From Methanobacteriota archaeon (GTDB lineage Archaea > Thermoplasmatota > Thermoplasmata > RBG-16-68-12), in the NCBI GenBank assembly GCA_005878995.1, contig VBME01000013.1, positions 1-26,876 on the forward strand: a stretch of 26,876 nucleotides of DNA, given 5' to 3'. Below are positions 1-8,795 of the stretch, in pieces. The translations under genes were made by a program, and so were the position numbers. Position 1 is the stretch's first letter, and each line of letters begins with the position of its first letter. The notes beneath the pieces were generated by a model. It was not told the origin of the DNA. It made no database searches and saw only the letters and a program-made list of their open reading frames with translations.

Positions 1-61
1 CGGACCCGGCCGGCCAGCGCACACGCCTAATCCCCTCGGACTCGAATCGGAGCCGGGCAGC

Positions 62-76
62 CTCATATTCGCGAAT
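62..76 (+). promoter_or_regulatory. TATA-like element and 10-bp palindrome upstream of ridA
   Basis: A catattcg element lies about 25 bases before the ridA ATG and overlaps a perfect palindrome, ATTCGCGAAT (67-76). The spacing fits an archaeal TATA box for a leaderless transcript, and the palindrome could be an operator. Nothing else is recognised in the first 93 bases. Short palindromes also occur by chance. Confidence 0.35.
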
Positions 77-93
77 GGCCCTATCCTTGGCCC

Positions 94-570
94 ATGCACA
101 AAGCATCCATCAAGACGGACCTTCCCGCGACCGGGCTCCCCTTCTCGTGGGGCGTGACCCTCGACCACCTCATCTTCCTCGCGGGGCAAGGGCCGCTCGG
201 ACCGGACGGAAAAGTGATCGAGGGTGACATTCGAGTCCAGACGCAGGAGACGTTGGAGAATTTCCGGCGGGTCGTCGAAGCGGCGGGCTCCGGCCTCGAG
301 CATGTCCTGTCGACGACCGTGTACCTGAAGAATCTCACCGACTTTCGCGGGATGAACGAAGTGTACTCGGAGTACTTCATGGCGGAACCGCGACCTGCGC
401 GAGCGACGGTCCAGGCGGACCTGCTTTTCGGGATGAAAGTCGAAATCCAAGGCATCGCGTACATTCCCGAATCGGCAACCCGAGCGCGGTCTCGGGCGCG
501 GACTCATCCGAAGGCACGTCGGGGTCCAAAACGCCGACGCGAAAAATCGGACACGCGACGTCGAGCTTAA
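94..570 (+). CDS. ridA: RidA family reactive imine deaminase with basic C-terminal tail
   Basis: RidA/YjgF/UK114 proteins hydrolyse reactive enamine and imine intermediates such as 2-iminobutanoate to 2-oxoacids, protecting PLP enzymes during amino-acid catabolism. The core (residues 5-125) shows the family features: GQGPLGPDG near residue 31, the RPARATVQ segment with the substrate-carboxylate arginine at R103, and a VEIQGIAY end. The family normally stops just after this point at about 125-130 residues. This protein continues for about 32 residues dominated by Arg and Lys, which is odd and might bind nucleic acid or simply be an untrimmed end. The ATG follows a TATA-like catattcg about 25 bases upstream, so the message is probably leaderless. 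Its TAA lies inside a TTAA shared with the convergent DppF gene. Family assignment is secure; the tail function is unknown. Confidence 0.9.
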   Translation: MHKASIKTDLPATGLPFSWGVTLDHLIFLAGQGPLGPDGKVIEGDIRVQTQETLENFRRVVEAAGSGLEHVLSTTVYLKNLTDFRGMNEVYSEYFMAEPRPARATVQADLLFGMKVEIQGIAYIPESATRARSRARTHPKARRGPKRRREKSDTRRRA

Positions 571-1943
571 AGTTCGGGTTGCGGGTAGAGGTAGCAGGCC
601 ACCCAGTGGTCTCGAGAGACTTCCGTGAACGCCGGTTCCTTCGGCGGAAGGAACTCGACTTCGATCGCGTTCTCGCGGATCGTCACCTTCCGAATCGCCT
701 GATATGCGACGCCTCCGGGGGCGGCGGCACGGGACCGAATCAACGATTCCACCACTTCGCGATGTTCGGTCGTCGGCTGCGCCTCGGCAAACAGAAGCCG
801 GAGGCGGTCCTCCCGAATCGCGACTTCCGAAAGCGCGGGAAGGCCGGAAGCGTCCGGGTTGCGCGATGAATCAAACAAATACGCCGCGGCGGACGCCAGA
901 TCTCGTGGGCTCCACCCGCAGTGGGCCATGACGGCGTTGCAGCGCGTGTGGAACCGGCATCCTGATGGTGGATCGACCGGGCTCGGAACGTCCCCGGGTA
1001 GGAGAATCCGTTCTCTTCGCCGCTTCGGATCCGGCACAGGGATCGCGGACAGGAGGGCCTTTGTATACGGATGGAGCGGGTTCTCGAACAGTTCGCGCGT
1101 CGCCGCCTGCTCAACGATCCGCCCGAGATACATGACGGCCACGCGATCGGCCATCTGGCGAACGACGCTGAGGTTGTGCGTAATCAGGAGGTACGTCAAC
1201 CCCTGCCGCTTCTGGATGTCTCGCAGCAGGTTCAGGATCTGGGCTTGGACCGAGACATCCAAGGCGCTCGTCGGTTCATCGAGCAAGAGAAATTCCGGTT
1301 CGGGTGCGAGGGCTCGAGCGATCGCGATCCGTTGTCGTTGGCCTCCGGAGAACTCATGGGGAAATCGATAGAGGTGGTCGGCCCGCAATCCGACGTCCTC
1401 AAGAAGCTGAGAGGACCGCTCGATTGCCTCGGGGCGCGTCATCAGGTGGTTGATCAGGATCGGCTCGGCGACGATGTCCTTCACGAGCATCCGGGGATCG
1501 AGGGAAGTGAATGGGTCCTGGAATACGGGCTGCATGTGCCTCCGGTATGGCTTCAACGCTCTCGAGCGAAGCCGCGTGATCGCGAACTGATCCAACGCGC
1601 CCGCGAGTGGGCCGGCCCGCGACTTCGTCGGTTTGCCGTTGTGCTTCTCTCGGTGCCAGAGGTCGCGGGCCTTCGCGTACGTCTCCGCAGGCACGTTGAA
1701 GAGAATCTCACCTGACGTTGGGGGGATCAAACGAAGGAGTAAACGACCCAGCGTCGTCTTGCCGCAACCGCTTTCTCCGACCAAGGCGAGCGTCTCACCT
1801 CGCCGAATGTACATGTCGACGCCGTCTACGGCGCGGACTCGGGCGATCGTCCGGCGGAGGACTCCTCCTTTGACGGGGAAGTATTTCTGGATACCGATCG
1901 CCGCGACAACGATGTCATGCCTTGGTCGATCAGGCTCCGGCAT
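567..1943 (-). CDS. dppF: Peptide ABC transporter ATP-binding protein, DppF/OppF type
   Basis: One of two ATPase subunits driving import of di/oligopeptides (or nickel and related solutes) through the DppB-DppC pore at the cytoplasmic membrane. Visible motifs: Walker A GESGCGKT (56-63), Q-loop FQDP (Gln142), signature FSGGQRQR (198-205), Walker B LLLDEPTS (219-226), His256 of the H-loop, and the C-terminal oligopeptide/HPY region with [10 protein letters not shown]. Four cysteines (329, 335, 342, 450) match the C-terminal cysteine set that binds a [4Fe-4S] cluster in some Opp/Dpp ATPases. At 458 residues it is about 130 longer than usual, owing to an extra ~45 residues before the Q-loop (about 83-136) and an ~85-residue insertion between the third and fourth cysteines. 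The ATG at 1943 overlaps the end of DppD by 14 bases, indicating translational coupling. Substrate cannot be read from sequence. Confidence 0.93.
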   Translation of the reverse strand: MPEPDRPRHDIVVAAIGIQKYFPVKGGVLRRTIARVRAVDGVDMYIRRGETLALVGESGCGKTTLGRLLLRLIPPTSGEILFNVPAETYAKARDLWHREKHNGKPTKSRAGPLAGALDQFAITRLRSRALKPYRRHMQPVFQDPFTSLDPRMLVKDIVAEPILINHLMTRPEAIERSSQLLEDVGLRADHLYRFPHEFSGGQRQRIAIARALAPEPEFLLLDEPTSALDVSVQAQILNLLRDIQKRQGLTYLLITHNLSVVRQMADRVAVMYLGRIVEQAATRELFENPLHPYTKALLSAIPVPDPKRRRERILLPGDVPSPVDPPSGCRFHTRCNAVMAHCGWSPRDLASAAAYLFDSSRNPDASGLPALSEVAIREDRLRLLFAEAQPTTEHREVVESLIRSRAAAPGGVAYQAIRKVTIRENAIEVEFLPPKEPAFTEVSRDHWVACYLYPQPEL

Positions 1944-3435
1944 GGGCCTCTCCGCCGTCGTACAAGAAGCAGGCGACCCTACGGTTCGCGCCCTGTGGGA
2001 TCAACTTGGGTTCCTCGCTCTTGCATCGGTCAAACGCGTACTTGCACCGCGGATGGAACCGGCATCCCGACGGCGGGTTCGTGAGGTCGGGCACCGTTCC
2101 CGCGATCGTTGGAAGAGGCGCCCCGGCTGCGACCTCCTTATCGAGCGAAACGATCGACTCCAAGAGGCCCTGCGTGTACGGATGAAGGGGCTGAGCGAAC
2201 AGGTCGGCGACCGGGGCGTCCTCGACAATCTGAGCCGCATACATGACGGCCACGCGGTCACACAGCTCCGCAATCACCGCGAGGTCGTGTGTGATGTAAA
2301 GGATCGCGGAATTGATCCGTTTGCGGAGATCCTGAAGCAGTTTCAGAATTTGGGCTTGCGTGGTCACATCGAGGGACGTGGTCGGCTCGTCCGCGATCAT
2401 GAGCGCTGGATCGCAGGCGAGGGCCATCGCGATCATCGCCCGTTGCTGCATTCCGCCGCTCAGCTCGTGAGGGAACTCTTGGAAGACCTTGTGAGGCTCC
2501 GGAATGCGGACCGTCTTCAGCAAGTCCAAGACCCGTCGGCGAGCCTCCTCCTCGATTGGCCGCATGAGGACCCTGCGAATCCCGGGCCACGCCATCAGAA
2601 ATCGAAAGAGGGACTGGCGGGACCGGTATCGTGCGAGGACCGCGAGGCGTCGCTGACGATCCTCCGGGGTCGCCACTCCAGAGAGGACTCGCCACTCCCG
2701 CGATGTCATCTCGGACTCCAACGCGTCGACGTCCCGGACGAGTTCTAGGAACCATCGGCGCCGAAGTCGCATCCGCTCGGAGAGTCGCCGCACGCGCTCG
2801 ACGCGCTCATCGAAGCTCAGGCCTGAGCGGTCGATGATCGTGGTCACCCGCTCCACCGGGAGGGAGGTTTGGAGACAGAAGTCGGCGAGGACGCGTCCCC
2901 GCTCCGTCGCATCCGGATTGGACACGGCCTCCCGGAAAAGCTCGAGATCCTGATCGTTCAACTGATGGTGCGAGAGGAGTCGGTTGCAAATCTCCTGACG
3001 GCGCTGGTAGATGAGGATCTCCGCGATTTGGTAGCCGATGGATAGAACCGGATTGAGGGACGACATCGGTTCTTGGAAGATCATCGACATCTCCCGGCCT
3101 CGGATCTTGCTCATCCGAGCCCGATGTTTCCGGAGAAGCCCCTGGTTCTGGACGATCTTCGCTTTCCCCCGGAAGCCCTTCCGGAGGTACGCCTCTTTCT
3201 GGATCCCCGCGAGGAGGTTGACCCCTTGGAACCAAATCTCTCCCGACGCAATGCGTCCCGGCGGCGAGGGGATCAGGTACATGATCGAAAGGGCGGTGAC
3301 GGACTTCCCGCACCCGCTCTCCCCTACGAGGCCGAGGACCTCGCCTTTTTGAATCTCGAGATTCACACCGTCCGCGGCACGGACCATGCCGCGAGGCGTC
3401 AAGAACTCCGTCCGAAGCCGTCGGACCGAGAGCAG
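1930..3435 (-). CDS. dppD: Peptide ABC transporter ATP-binding protein, DppD/OppD type, unusual start and long insert
   Basis: Second ATPase of the transporter. Counting from the TTG at 3402: Walker A GESGCGKS (27-34), Q-loop Gln110, signature LSGGMQQR (314-321), Walker B IADEPTT (336-342), H-loop His371, and C-terminal cysteines 447, 453, 460 and 478 compatible with an Fe-S cluster. About 150 residues (132-285) rich in Arg, Glu and Leu are inserted between the Q-loop and the signature, where the family has about 45; this looks helical. The first ATG/GTG/TTG in frame is TTG 3402, which would delete the first beta strand and A-loop ([11 protein letters not shown]). That strand is encoded upstream, in the same frame as DppC and straight after its TGA, so I place the start provisionally at CTG 3435. 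A near-ideal Shine-Dalgarno overlaps the DppC stop. Function is secure; the start is not. Confidence 0.88.
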   Translation of the reverse strand: MLSVRRLRTEFLTPRGMVRAADGVNLEIQKGEVLGLVGESGCGKSVTALSIMYLIPSPPGRIASGEIWFQGVNLLAGIQKEAYLRKGFRGKAKIVQNQGLLRKHRARMSKIRGREMSMIFQEPMSSLNPVLSIGYQIAEILIYQRRQEICNRLLSHHQLNDQDLELFREAVSNPDATERGRVLADFCLQTSLPVERVTTIIDRSGLSFDERVERVRRLSERMRLRRRWFLELVRDVDALESEMTSREWRVLSGVATPEDRQRRLAVLARYRSRQSLFRFLMAWPGIRRVLMRPIEEEARRRVLDLLKTVRIPEPHKVFQEFPHELSGGMQQRAMIAMALACDPALMIADEPTTSLDVTTQAQILKLLQDLRKRINSAILYITHDLAVIAELCDRVAVMYAAQIVEDAPVADLFAQPLHPYTQGLLESIVSLDKEVAAGAPLPTIAGTVPDLTNPPSGCRFHPRCKYAFDRCKSEEPKLIPQGANRRVACFLYDGGEAHAGA

Positions 3436-3447
3436 GGCCGACGCCGC

Positions 3448-3457
3448 CGATCACCTC
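3448..3457 (-). promoter_or_regulatory. Extended Shine-Dalgarno GGAGGTGATC at the dppC/dppD junction
   Basis: On the minus strand the sequence reads GGAGGTGATC, a full-length match to the 16S rRNA 3' end (known anti-Shine-Dalgarno core). It includes the TGA stop of dppC. No ATG, GTG or TTG follows in the dppD frame for 46 bases, so this ribosome site must serve a non-canonical start or re-initiation. Confidence 0.7.
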
Positions 3458-4401
3458 CGGAGTCTCGGATCGAGCACGTCGCGGAGACCGTCGCCTAGGA
3501 GGTTGATCCCCACCGTGAACACGACGAGAGCGAGACCCGGGAAGAGGATCGTCCAAGGATAGGAAGTCGCACCGGCGTCGAAGCCGTAGAAGATGAGGGC
3601 GCCCAGCTCCGGCAGGTATCCGCCGTGCGGCGCGAATCCAATGAAAATCAGCGCTGCGAAGATCTGAATCACGACCCCGAGATCGAGGGAGACCTGAACG
3701 AACACGGGCGCCAGGGTGTTCGGGAGCACGTGGCGGAACATGATTCGTAGATCCGACGCTCCCGCCGCCCGGGCGGCCTCGACGAACTTGTTCTCTTTGA
3801 CAGCCAGGACTTGGGCCCGGACCAAGCGGGCGTACGGCGGCCACCAGAGGATGAGCAGCGCCAGGTTCAGCGTCAGGAAGTCCCTCGAAATGACGTACGC
3901 CACGGCAATCGCGAATACGAGGAACGGGATCGAATAGGCCACGTCGGTGGTCCGCATGAGCCCTTCGTCGAAGAGCCCGCCGCGGTAACCCGCGATGAGT
4001 CCGACGAGCATCCCGATGAGCGCGCCCCCGAGGACGACGAGGGTCGAATAGTAGAGGTCGATGCGGATCGCCTTGAAGATGGCCGTGGCGAGATCAATTC
4101 CCGGATACGTCGTGCCAAGCCAGGATCCCGCCTTCCCGGCTCCCCACCACCAGGGCGCTTGTGGGAACGGGTTCGAGACATCGGTCAGAAGGACATCTCG
4201 ATCCGGAAGGAACGACGCCGCGATTGCGATCCCGACGTAGACGAGTGTAATCACGAGGCCCGCCGCCGCGAGCGGTCGCTTCAACAGGAGTTGAAGTGTC
4301 AGGCTGTACTCGCCGAGGCGGCGGCGCAGGCCTCGCCAGAGTTCGGTCCCGCCGGAGGCCTTTCGGGTCCCGCTGCGACGGACCACGACCTCGGCTCCCA
4401 T
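3451..4401 (-). CDS. dppC: Peptide ABC transporter permease, DppC type
   Basis: Integral membrane permease that pairs with DppB. The first helix (LAAAGLVITLVYVGIAIAA) is followed by a periplasmic-type loop and about five more helices. The EAA loop that docks the ATPases is visible as FVEAARAAGASDLRIMFRHV, about two thirds along. The end LRDVLDPRLRR is the classic DppC C-terminus. I chose the ATG at 4401 over the GTG at 4407 because a GAGGTGA ribosome site lies just before it and overlaps the GTG. Its length of 316 residues is typical. It sits directly after dppB and is followed without a frame change by dppD across a single TGA. Confidence 0.93.
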   Translation of the reverse strand: MGAEVVVRRSGTRKASGGTELWRGLRRRLGEYSLTLQLLLKRPLAAAGLVITLVYVGIAIAASFLPDRDVLLTDVSNPFPQAPWWWGAGKAGSWLGTTYPGIDLATAIFKAIRIDLYYSTLVVLGGALIGMLVGLIAGYRGGLFDEGLMRTTDVAYSIPFLVFAIAVAYVISRDFLTLNLALLILWWPPYARLVRAQVLAVKENKFVEAARAAGASDLRIMFRHVLPNTLAPVFVQVSLDLGVVIQIFAALIFIGFAPHGGYLPELGALIFYGFDAGATSYPWTILFPGLALVVFTVGINLLGDGLRDVLDPRLRR

Positions 4402-4408
4402 CGTCACC

Positions 4409-5470
4409 TCAGAGCGCGATCCTGGGGTCCAGGTACGCGTAGACGATATCCACGACGAGGTTCACGAGGACGAGGAAGAGCGCGAAGATCAGTGTCGTCG
4501 CGAGGATTGCGGCGAGGTCATGGCTGATGATCGCGACCGTGGCCCACCGTCCAATCCCGTTCCAGATGAACACGTCCTCGACGAGGACCACGCCGCCGAG
4601 GAGGCCCGCGAACAAGAGGCCGACCACGGTCGTCACGGGCAGGAGCGCGTTCCTTCGGATGTGCTTCCGGATCACGACGCTCTCGGGCAGCCCTTTGGAC
4701 CAAGCGGTCTTGACGTATTCCTGGTTCATCGCGTCGACCATTCCTGAGCGGACCATCCGCAGGATGACCCCGAGGAATCCGTACGTGAGCGTGAGAGCGG
4801 GCAAAATCAGATGTCGGAGCGCGTCCCAGAAGATCTCGCCATCGCCGTTTAAGGCCGCATCGAGGATGAGAAAATGGGTCGGCGTGGAATCGAAGACGCC
4901 GGAGCCGACGACCCACGGCCGGCCGCTCAGGATCCCCTGGGTCACCTGTCCCTGGATCGGAAGCCAGGGCGCGTACTTGACCGCGAAGATCTGGAGTACC
5001 AGCGCGAGCCAGAACAAGGGCATCGAGTACCCTGTGAGGGCGACGACGCGCGTCACATGATCCGAGAGCCGATCCTTCCGAACCGCGGACAGCGTTCCGA
5101 GTGGAATCCCGATGAGCGTTGCGAGGAAGGTCGCGGCCACCGCCAGCTCGACCGTGGGGGGGAAGAAGACGACCAACGCGCCGGTCACCGGGCCCTCATA
5201 CAGGTTCGTGTTCGTGATGCCCCAGTCCCCATGGAAGAGGGAGGCCAGATAGTACACGTACTGGACTGGGAGCGGCTCATCCAGGTGGAGCAGGCGGACC
5301 ACGGTCGCGATTTGCTGATCCCGTGGGACCGGACTCCGCGGGTTGATGTAAATCGAGACAAGTTGGTCCACCGGCACGGCCCGGCTCAAGACGAACGTGA
5401 TCACCGTGACACCGATGAGGGTGGGAATCAACAAGAGCAGGCGACGAGCGACGAAGAGGAGCAGCCGCAT
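4409..5470 (-). CDS. dppB: Peptide ABC transporter permease, DppB type
   Basis: First gene of the dppBCDF operon. DppB-type permeases have an N-terminal helix followed by a large external loop and then five helices. Here RLLLLIPTLIGVTVITFVLS is the first helix, followed by the usual HLDEPLPVQYVYYL and FHGDWG segments. The EAA-like loop reads EYVKTAWSKGLPESVVIRKH, and the protein ends YAYLDPRIAL, typical of the family. The ATG at 5470 is preferred to the upstream TTG at 5488. A minus-strand TATA-like AAAAGATATACA at 5499-5510 predicts transcription starting near 5480, which would exclude the TTG and leave a leader of about 10 bases. The dppC ribosome site directly abuts its stop. Confidence 0.93.
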   Translation of the reverse strand: MRLLLFVARRLLLLIPTLIGVTVITFVLSRAVPVDQLVSIYINPRSPVPRDQQIATVVRLLHLDEPLPVQYVYYLASLFHGDWGITNTNLYEGPVTGALVVFFPPTVELAVAATFLATLIGIPLGTLSAVRKDRLSDHVTRVVALTGYSMPLFWLALVLQIFAVKYAPWLPIQGQVTQGILSGRPWVVGSGVFDSTPTHFLILDAALNGDGEIFWDALRHLILPALTLTYGFLGVILRMVRSGMVDAMNQEYVKTAWSKGLPESVVIRKHIRRNALLPVTTVVGLLFAGLLGGVVLVEDVFIWNGIGRWATVAIISHDLAAILATTLIFALFLVLVNLVVDIVYAYLDPRIAL

Positions 5471-5498
5471 CGGGTCAATGGCATCCAACCCGAGCGGT

Positions 5499-5510
5499 TG
5501 TATATCTTTT
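5499..5510 (-). promoter_or_regulatory. TATA-like promoter of the dppBCDF operon
   Basis: The minus strand reads AAAAGATATACA, one of the most AT-rich stretches around, centred about 25 bases before a start site that would give a short leader to dppB ATG 5470. No transcription data are available. Confidence 0.6.
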
Positions 5511-5551
5511 GTGCTCGCGCGGCTCCCTCCGATGTCCCGCGCTCGCGCATG

Positions 5552-5558
5552 TTTATAC
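5552..5558 (+). promoter_or_regulatory. TATA-like element for the small membrane protein gene
   Basis: TTTATAC lies in a GC-rich surrounding and would initiate near 5580, giving a leader of about 50 bases containing GGAG before the GTG at 5629. It is divergent from the dppB promoter. Confidence 0.4.
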
Positions 5559-5628
5559 GCGCGGCCCCGGATGACGAGCCGACCGCGGTTCTTGCACCGC
5601 GGGAACGGCCGCCAGCGGAGCCCGAGAC

Positions 5629-5940
5629 GTGAGCCGAGTCGTGATCACCGAGGAGAGCGAGCCGCGCCCGGACGATGGATTCGCGTTCCGTCATCCCACC
5701 GTCGCCTACGTATTCGGCGACACGGCCCGTGGGCTCTACGTCGTGGGGTGCCTCGCGCTCGACCTGTTCACGCCATTACAGGTCCATCTGTCGTTCCCCT
5801 CACTGGACCTGATCACACTCCCCTCGATCGGCCTCGGTGTCATCGGCATTAGCTATCTCGAGGTTCGGCTCTATCGTCGCCTGTGGCCCGCATCCCGCCG
5901 CCGAGAGATCGCGCAGATCGTCGAACGCCGGGGTCGCTAG
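5629..5940 (+). CDS. Small membrane protein with two predicted helices, function unknown
   Basis: I do not recognise this 103-residue protein. It has an acidic N-terminus (EESEPRPDDG), a first hydrophobic helix at about 33-50 (GLYVVGCLALDLFTPL) and a second at about 60-80 (LDLITLPSIGLGVIGISYLE). The basic tail (RRLWPASRRREIAQIVERRGR) should lie in the cytoplasm by the positive-inside rule, making both ends cytoplasmic. It lies between the permease/ATPase operon and the binding-protein gene of the same transporter, but on the opposite strand, so a link is only positional. The start is GTG 5629, with GGAG about nine bases upstream. Its stop is the TAG of a CTAG shared with the convergent binding-protein gene. 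Confidence 0.7.
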   Translation: MSRVVITEESEPRPDDGFAFRHPTVAYVFGDTARGLYVVGCLALDLFTPLQVHLSFPSLDLITLPSIGLGVIGISYLEVRLYRRLWPASRRREIAQIVERRGR

Positions 5941-8756
5941 GGCTCGTCCGATCTCCGTCGCGATGTGAGGATGCTCAGGGCTGCGAGCGGCAATGGACTT
6001 CCGAGCACGCCGACCACGTCCGACCCAGCCGGACTCGCGGACGCCCCTCCGATCGTGCCGCTCTTGCTGAGCAGGTTGTACAGGATGTCCGTCCCACCGA
6101 GCATCGGGTTGCTCTCAAGGGGGATGCCCTGGATCCACGTGCGGTACGCGAAGAACGTGTACTGCTGTTGCGCCGGCACGTAGATCGTGAGGTTCAGCAT
6201 CGCCTCCCGCTGCGCCTTCCGGGAAAGGTCGACCACGACGTTGATGTTTGTCTCCGACAGACTGGCGTTGATCCAATCCGAGATGTTCTGCGCAGCCCGC
6301 GCCTGGGCGGACTCGCCCTTTGACGCGAGGTAGCTGATGTTGAAGCCGTTCGCGGCAGGGTAGGTGCCACCGTACTCATTCTGTGCATTTCCCGGCTCGA
6401 GCATCGGGTACGTGTAGTCCGTTGGATATGGATAGTCCGGAAGCCACCCGAGGTACCAGAGGGACATGTGGTTCGCGTGCGGGTTCGTTTCCGCAATGAT
6501 GTCGTGGAACGACATCGTGCGGGTGTCGACGACGATCTTCCCCGCCGGACCGAGCTTCTGGATGTTGTCGCCCCAGGCGCGCGCCGCGGCCAAGTTCACA
6601 GGGTCGGCGGTTGGGACGACGATCGTCAGATGGAACCCCGCGGTCGCCCAGCCGCCGTGCGCCGCGACGAACGCCGTCTGGTTGTACGATTGTCGCGCCG
6701 ACAGCATATTGAACACGTTGTAACTCGAAAGATTCTCGTACCCGATCATGCCCCGCGGGATGATTCCGTTGTAGCTATCTGCGAACCGCGCGTTGAACTG
6801 CTTGTTGCCGACGATGTTGTTGATGTATCCTTGGAAGTCGTACGCGTTGAAGAACGCCTTCCGCATGTTTAGGTCAACGAAGAAGTCCGAAGGGACATCG
6901 TTGTCCGGATTCGGCTGGGCGATCTCCATGTTGAAGTTCCACCAGAACAGGTTCAGCGTCGCAACGAACTCGATGTGGACCAACCCGGCCGTTTGAAGGC
7001 GTTCCATGACGTCGAACCGGTTGCTCGGGTTGTACGTCGTGATGTCGGCTTGCCCGGATTCGAGCGACAACTCCCGAGTCGAGGCGGACTCGACATACTG
7101 GAGGAACACCCGTTCGACGGTCGGCGCGGGAATGCCCGCCACCGCCTGGAAGTTCGGGTTCCGCTTCATCGCGACGGCTTCGCCCGGAACGACGTAGTCC
7201 ACGACGAATGGCCCGGAACCCATCGTATGGTCCCGCCAGTACGGGATGTAGTTCACGAGGCTGCCGTACTTCTGGTAGTCAACGAAGCCTTGCGGGGTCC
7301 ATGTGAGTCCGGGACCGTGGGCCTCGAGCCACTTCCAACTTACGATCGACGATCCGAGCGGGTCGGCGATGATTTGGAACCAGAGGAGCTCTGGCACCGT
7401 CGTGGAGAGGTGGAACGTAACCTCCCTCGTTACATTGTTCACGGTTACCGAATTGTTGACGTTGCTGAAGGTGAGGTCCGCGCGTTTGAGACCGGGCAAC
7501 AGATACTGGGATTGGATCCAGCCGCTGGTCCCCGGCGTGCCGAAGACGAACAGCATCGTCCGGGTGAAGGAATACTTCACGTCCCACGGGGTGACGTTCG
7601 TGCCGTCGGCGAACTTTGCGCCCGGACGAATGTGGAACGTGTAGTTCCTGTGGTCCGCGCTGATCGACCCATCGGACACGGACGGGATCTTGTCCGCGAG
7701 TACGGGCACGAACTGGTCCGACTTGGTCCCGTCGTACCAAAGGAGAGTCTGGTATGTGTTTGCGATCGTCTCGAACCCGACCGACTCATAATCCGCGCCG
7801 GGATCCAGCGTCGTGTAACTGCCCGTCACCGCTTCTTGGACGACGACGAGGCCCGGGTTGATGATGCTTCCCGCATACGTGACGAGCTTGTAGCTGCCGA
7901 CGGCGATCGTTTGCCCAACGATCGTGCTGCGCAACTGAATGGGCGTCACCGGGGTCGGCGTTCCCGTCGTGCAGCCTGTCGCGTCACAGTCCGCCGGGGT
8001 GCTCATGTTCTGGGTTACGACGGTCAGCCCGAGCGCACGGATTCCGGCCGACGCGTACGTGTGCGAGATTTGTAGGGGCTGCTCCGAGGCGTTCAGCAAC
8101 GGGGCGGTCCCGTCCCCGTAATCGAAGCCCAACAACACCGGGACCCACGTATAGTTCACCCAGTGGGTCGTAGACGCCGTCGGGTGTGACTTGATGCTGA
8201 GGAAGAAGCCCGGGGCCTGTTGGACCGCACCCTGGCCGACGATTGTTCCACCCGGATTAATCACCGGGGCTCCCGCGGACGAGGCGGTCTTGTTGATCGT
8301 GATGATTCCCAAGCTGTCTCGGTCCGTCAGGTCGGTCCGAGGACCGACGAATGCCGCGTACAGCGCGTCGAAGTTGTTCACCTTGGCACCGTTGCTCAGG
8401 TTGACTTCCCCGCCCACGAAGAAAGTGCCCGCGATCGCAAATGTGTGGGAGACCGACGTGCCTGCGCTAGACGCCGAGGTGCCATCGCCGAACGTCCAGG
8501 CAATCGCCGACGCGGTGACGCCGGATGGCAACGTCAAATCGGGCTCGAAGATGACGGGCTGGCCTGCGGTCGCGAAGACCGTGGTCGTTTTGACTCGGAA
8601 AATCGCGGCCTGGCTGCGGAGGAGGAGGATTGCTCCTCCAACTGCGGCGGCGATAACGATGACGACGACGGCCACGATGATCCATTTACGTCTCGACGTC
8701 GGCGGAGCTTCTGACGTTGGCGGTTCCGATGTCGGCGCAGCAGGCGACCCTTGCAC
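5937..8756 (-). CDS. Membrane-anchored peptide-binding protein (SBP family 5) with two PKD domains
   Basis: This is the extracellular substrate-capturing component for the dppBCDF transporter next door. Order: a Pro/Ser/Thr/Glu-rich N-terminus of about 20 residues; SRRK then a transmembrane helix (about 25-46); a PKD domain (about 55-135, with WTFGDGT and VSHTF); a second PKD-like domain (about 180-250, with FDYGDGT and SHTYASAG); then a family-5 solute-binding domain from about 303 to 900, with DGTKSDQFVPVLADKIP, FHIRPGAKFADGTNVTPWDV and a C-terminal YLGWLPDYPYPTDY. The last 25 residues are a short hydrophobic run followed by TSRRRS, resembling a second anchor. At 939 residues it is far longer than the usual 500-600. 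GTG 8756 is supported by GGAGGAGGGG just upstream. The N-terminal helix has no lipobox or clear signal-peptidase site, so it should stay tethered. Confidence 0.9.
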   Translation of the reverse strand: MQGSPAAPTSEPPTSEAPPTSRRKWIIVAVVVIVIAAAVGGAILLLRSQAAIFRVKTTTVFATAGQPVIFEPDLTLPSGVTASAIAWTFGDGTSASSAGTSVSHTFAIAGTFFVGGEVNLSNGAKVNNFDALYAAFVGPRTDLTDRDSLGIITINKTASSAGAPVINPGGTIVGQGAVQQAPGFFLSIKSHPTASTTHWVNYTWVPVLLGFDYGDGTAPLLNASEQPLQISHTYASAGIRALGLTVVTQNMSTPADCDATGCTTGTPTPVTPIQLRSTIVGQTIAVGSYKLVTYAGSIINPGLVVVQEAVTGSYTTLDPGADYESVGFETIANTYQTLLWYDGTKSDQFVPVLADKIPSVSDGSISADHRNYTFHIRPGAKFADGTNVTPWDVKYSFTRTMLFVFGTPGTSGWIQSQYLLPGLKRADLTFSNVNNSVTVNNVTREVTFHLSTTVPELLWFQIIADPLGSSIVSWKWLEAHGPGLTWTPQGFVDYQKYGSLVNYIPYWRDHTMGSGPFVVDYVVPGEAVAMKRNPNFQAVAGIPAPTVERVFLQYVESASTRELSLESGQADITTYNPSNRFDVMERLQTAGLVHIEFVATLNLFWWNFNMEIAQPNPDNDVPSDFFVDLNMRKAFFNAYDFQGYINNIVGNKQFNARFADSYNGIIPRGMIGYENLSSYNVFNMLSARQSYNQTAFVAAHGGWATAGFHLTIVVPTADPVNLAAARAWGDNIQKLGPAGKIVVDTRTMSFHDIIAETNPHANHMSLWYLGWLPDYPYPTDYTYPMLEPGNAQNEYGGTYPAANGFNISYLASKGESAQARAAQNISDWINASLSETNINVVVDLSRKAQREAMLNLTIYVPAQQQYTFFAYRTWIQGIPLESNPMLGGTDILYNLLSKSGTIGGASASPAGSDVVGVLGSPLPLAALSILTSRRRSDEP

Positions 8757-8795
8757 CTTATCCCCTCCTCCCGAATGCGATGGTGCGCGAGTGCA

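Noticed and set aside
38..60. TpsiC-arm-like sequence (ctcgaat) near the left end
   Set aside because: No pairing T-stem in either strand and no acceptor or anticodon arms; not a tRNA.
6975..8075. Long plus-strand frame (366 codons) opposite the binding-protein gene
   Set aside because: It is antisense to a gene with clear domains, and its protein is Arg/Val/Asp-rich with no motif. It is an expected shadow frame in GC-rich DNA.
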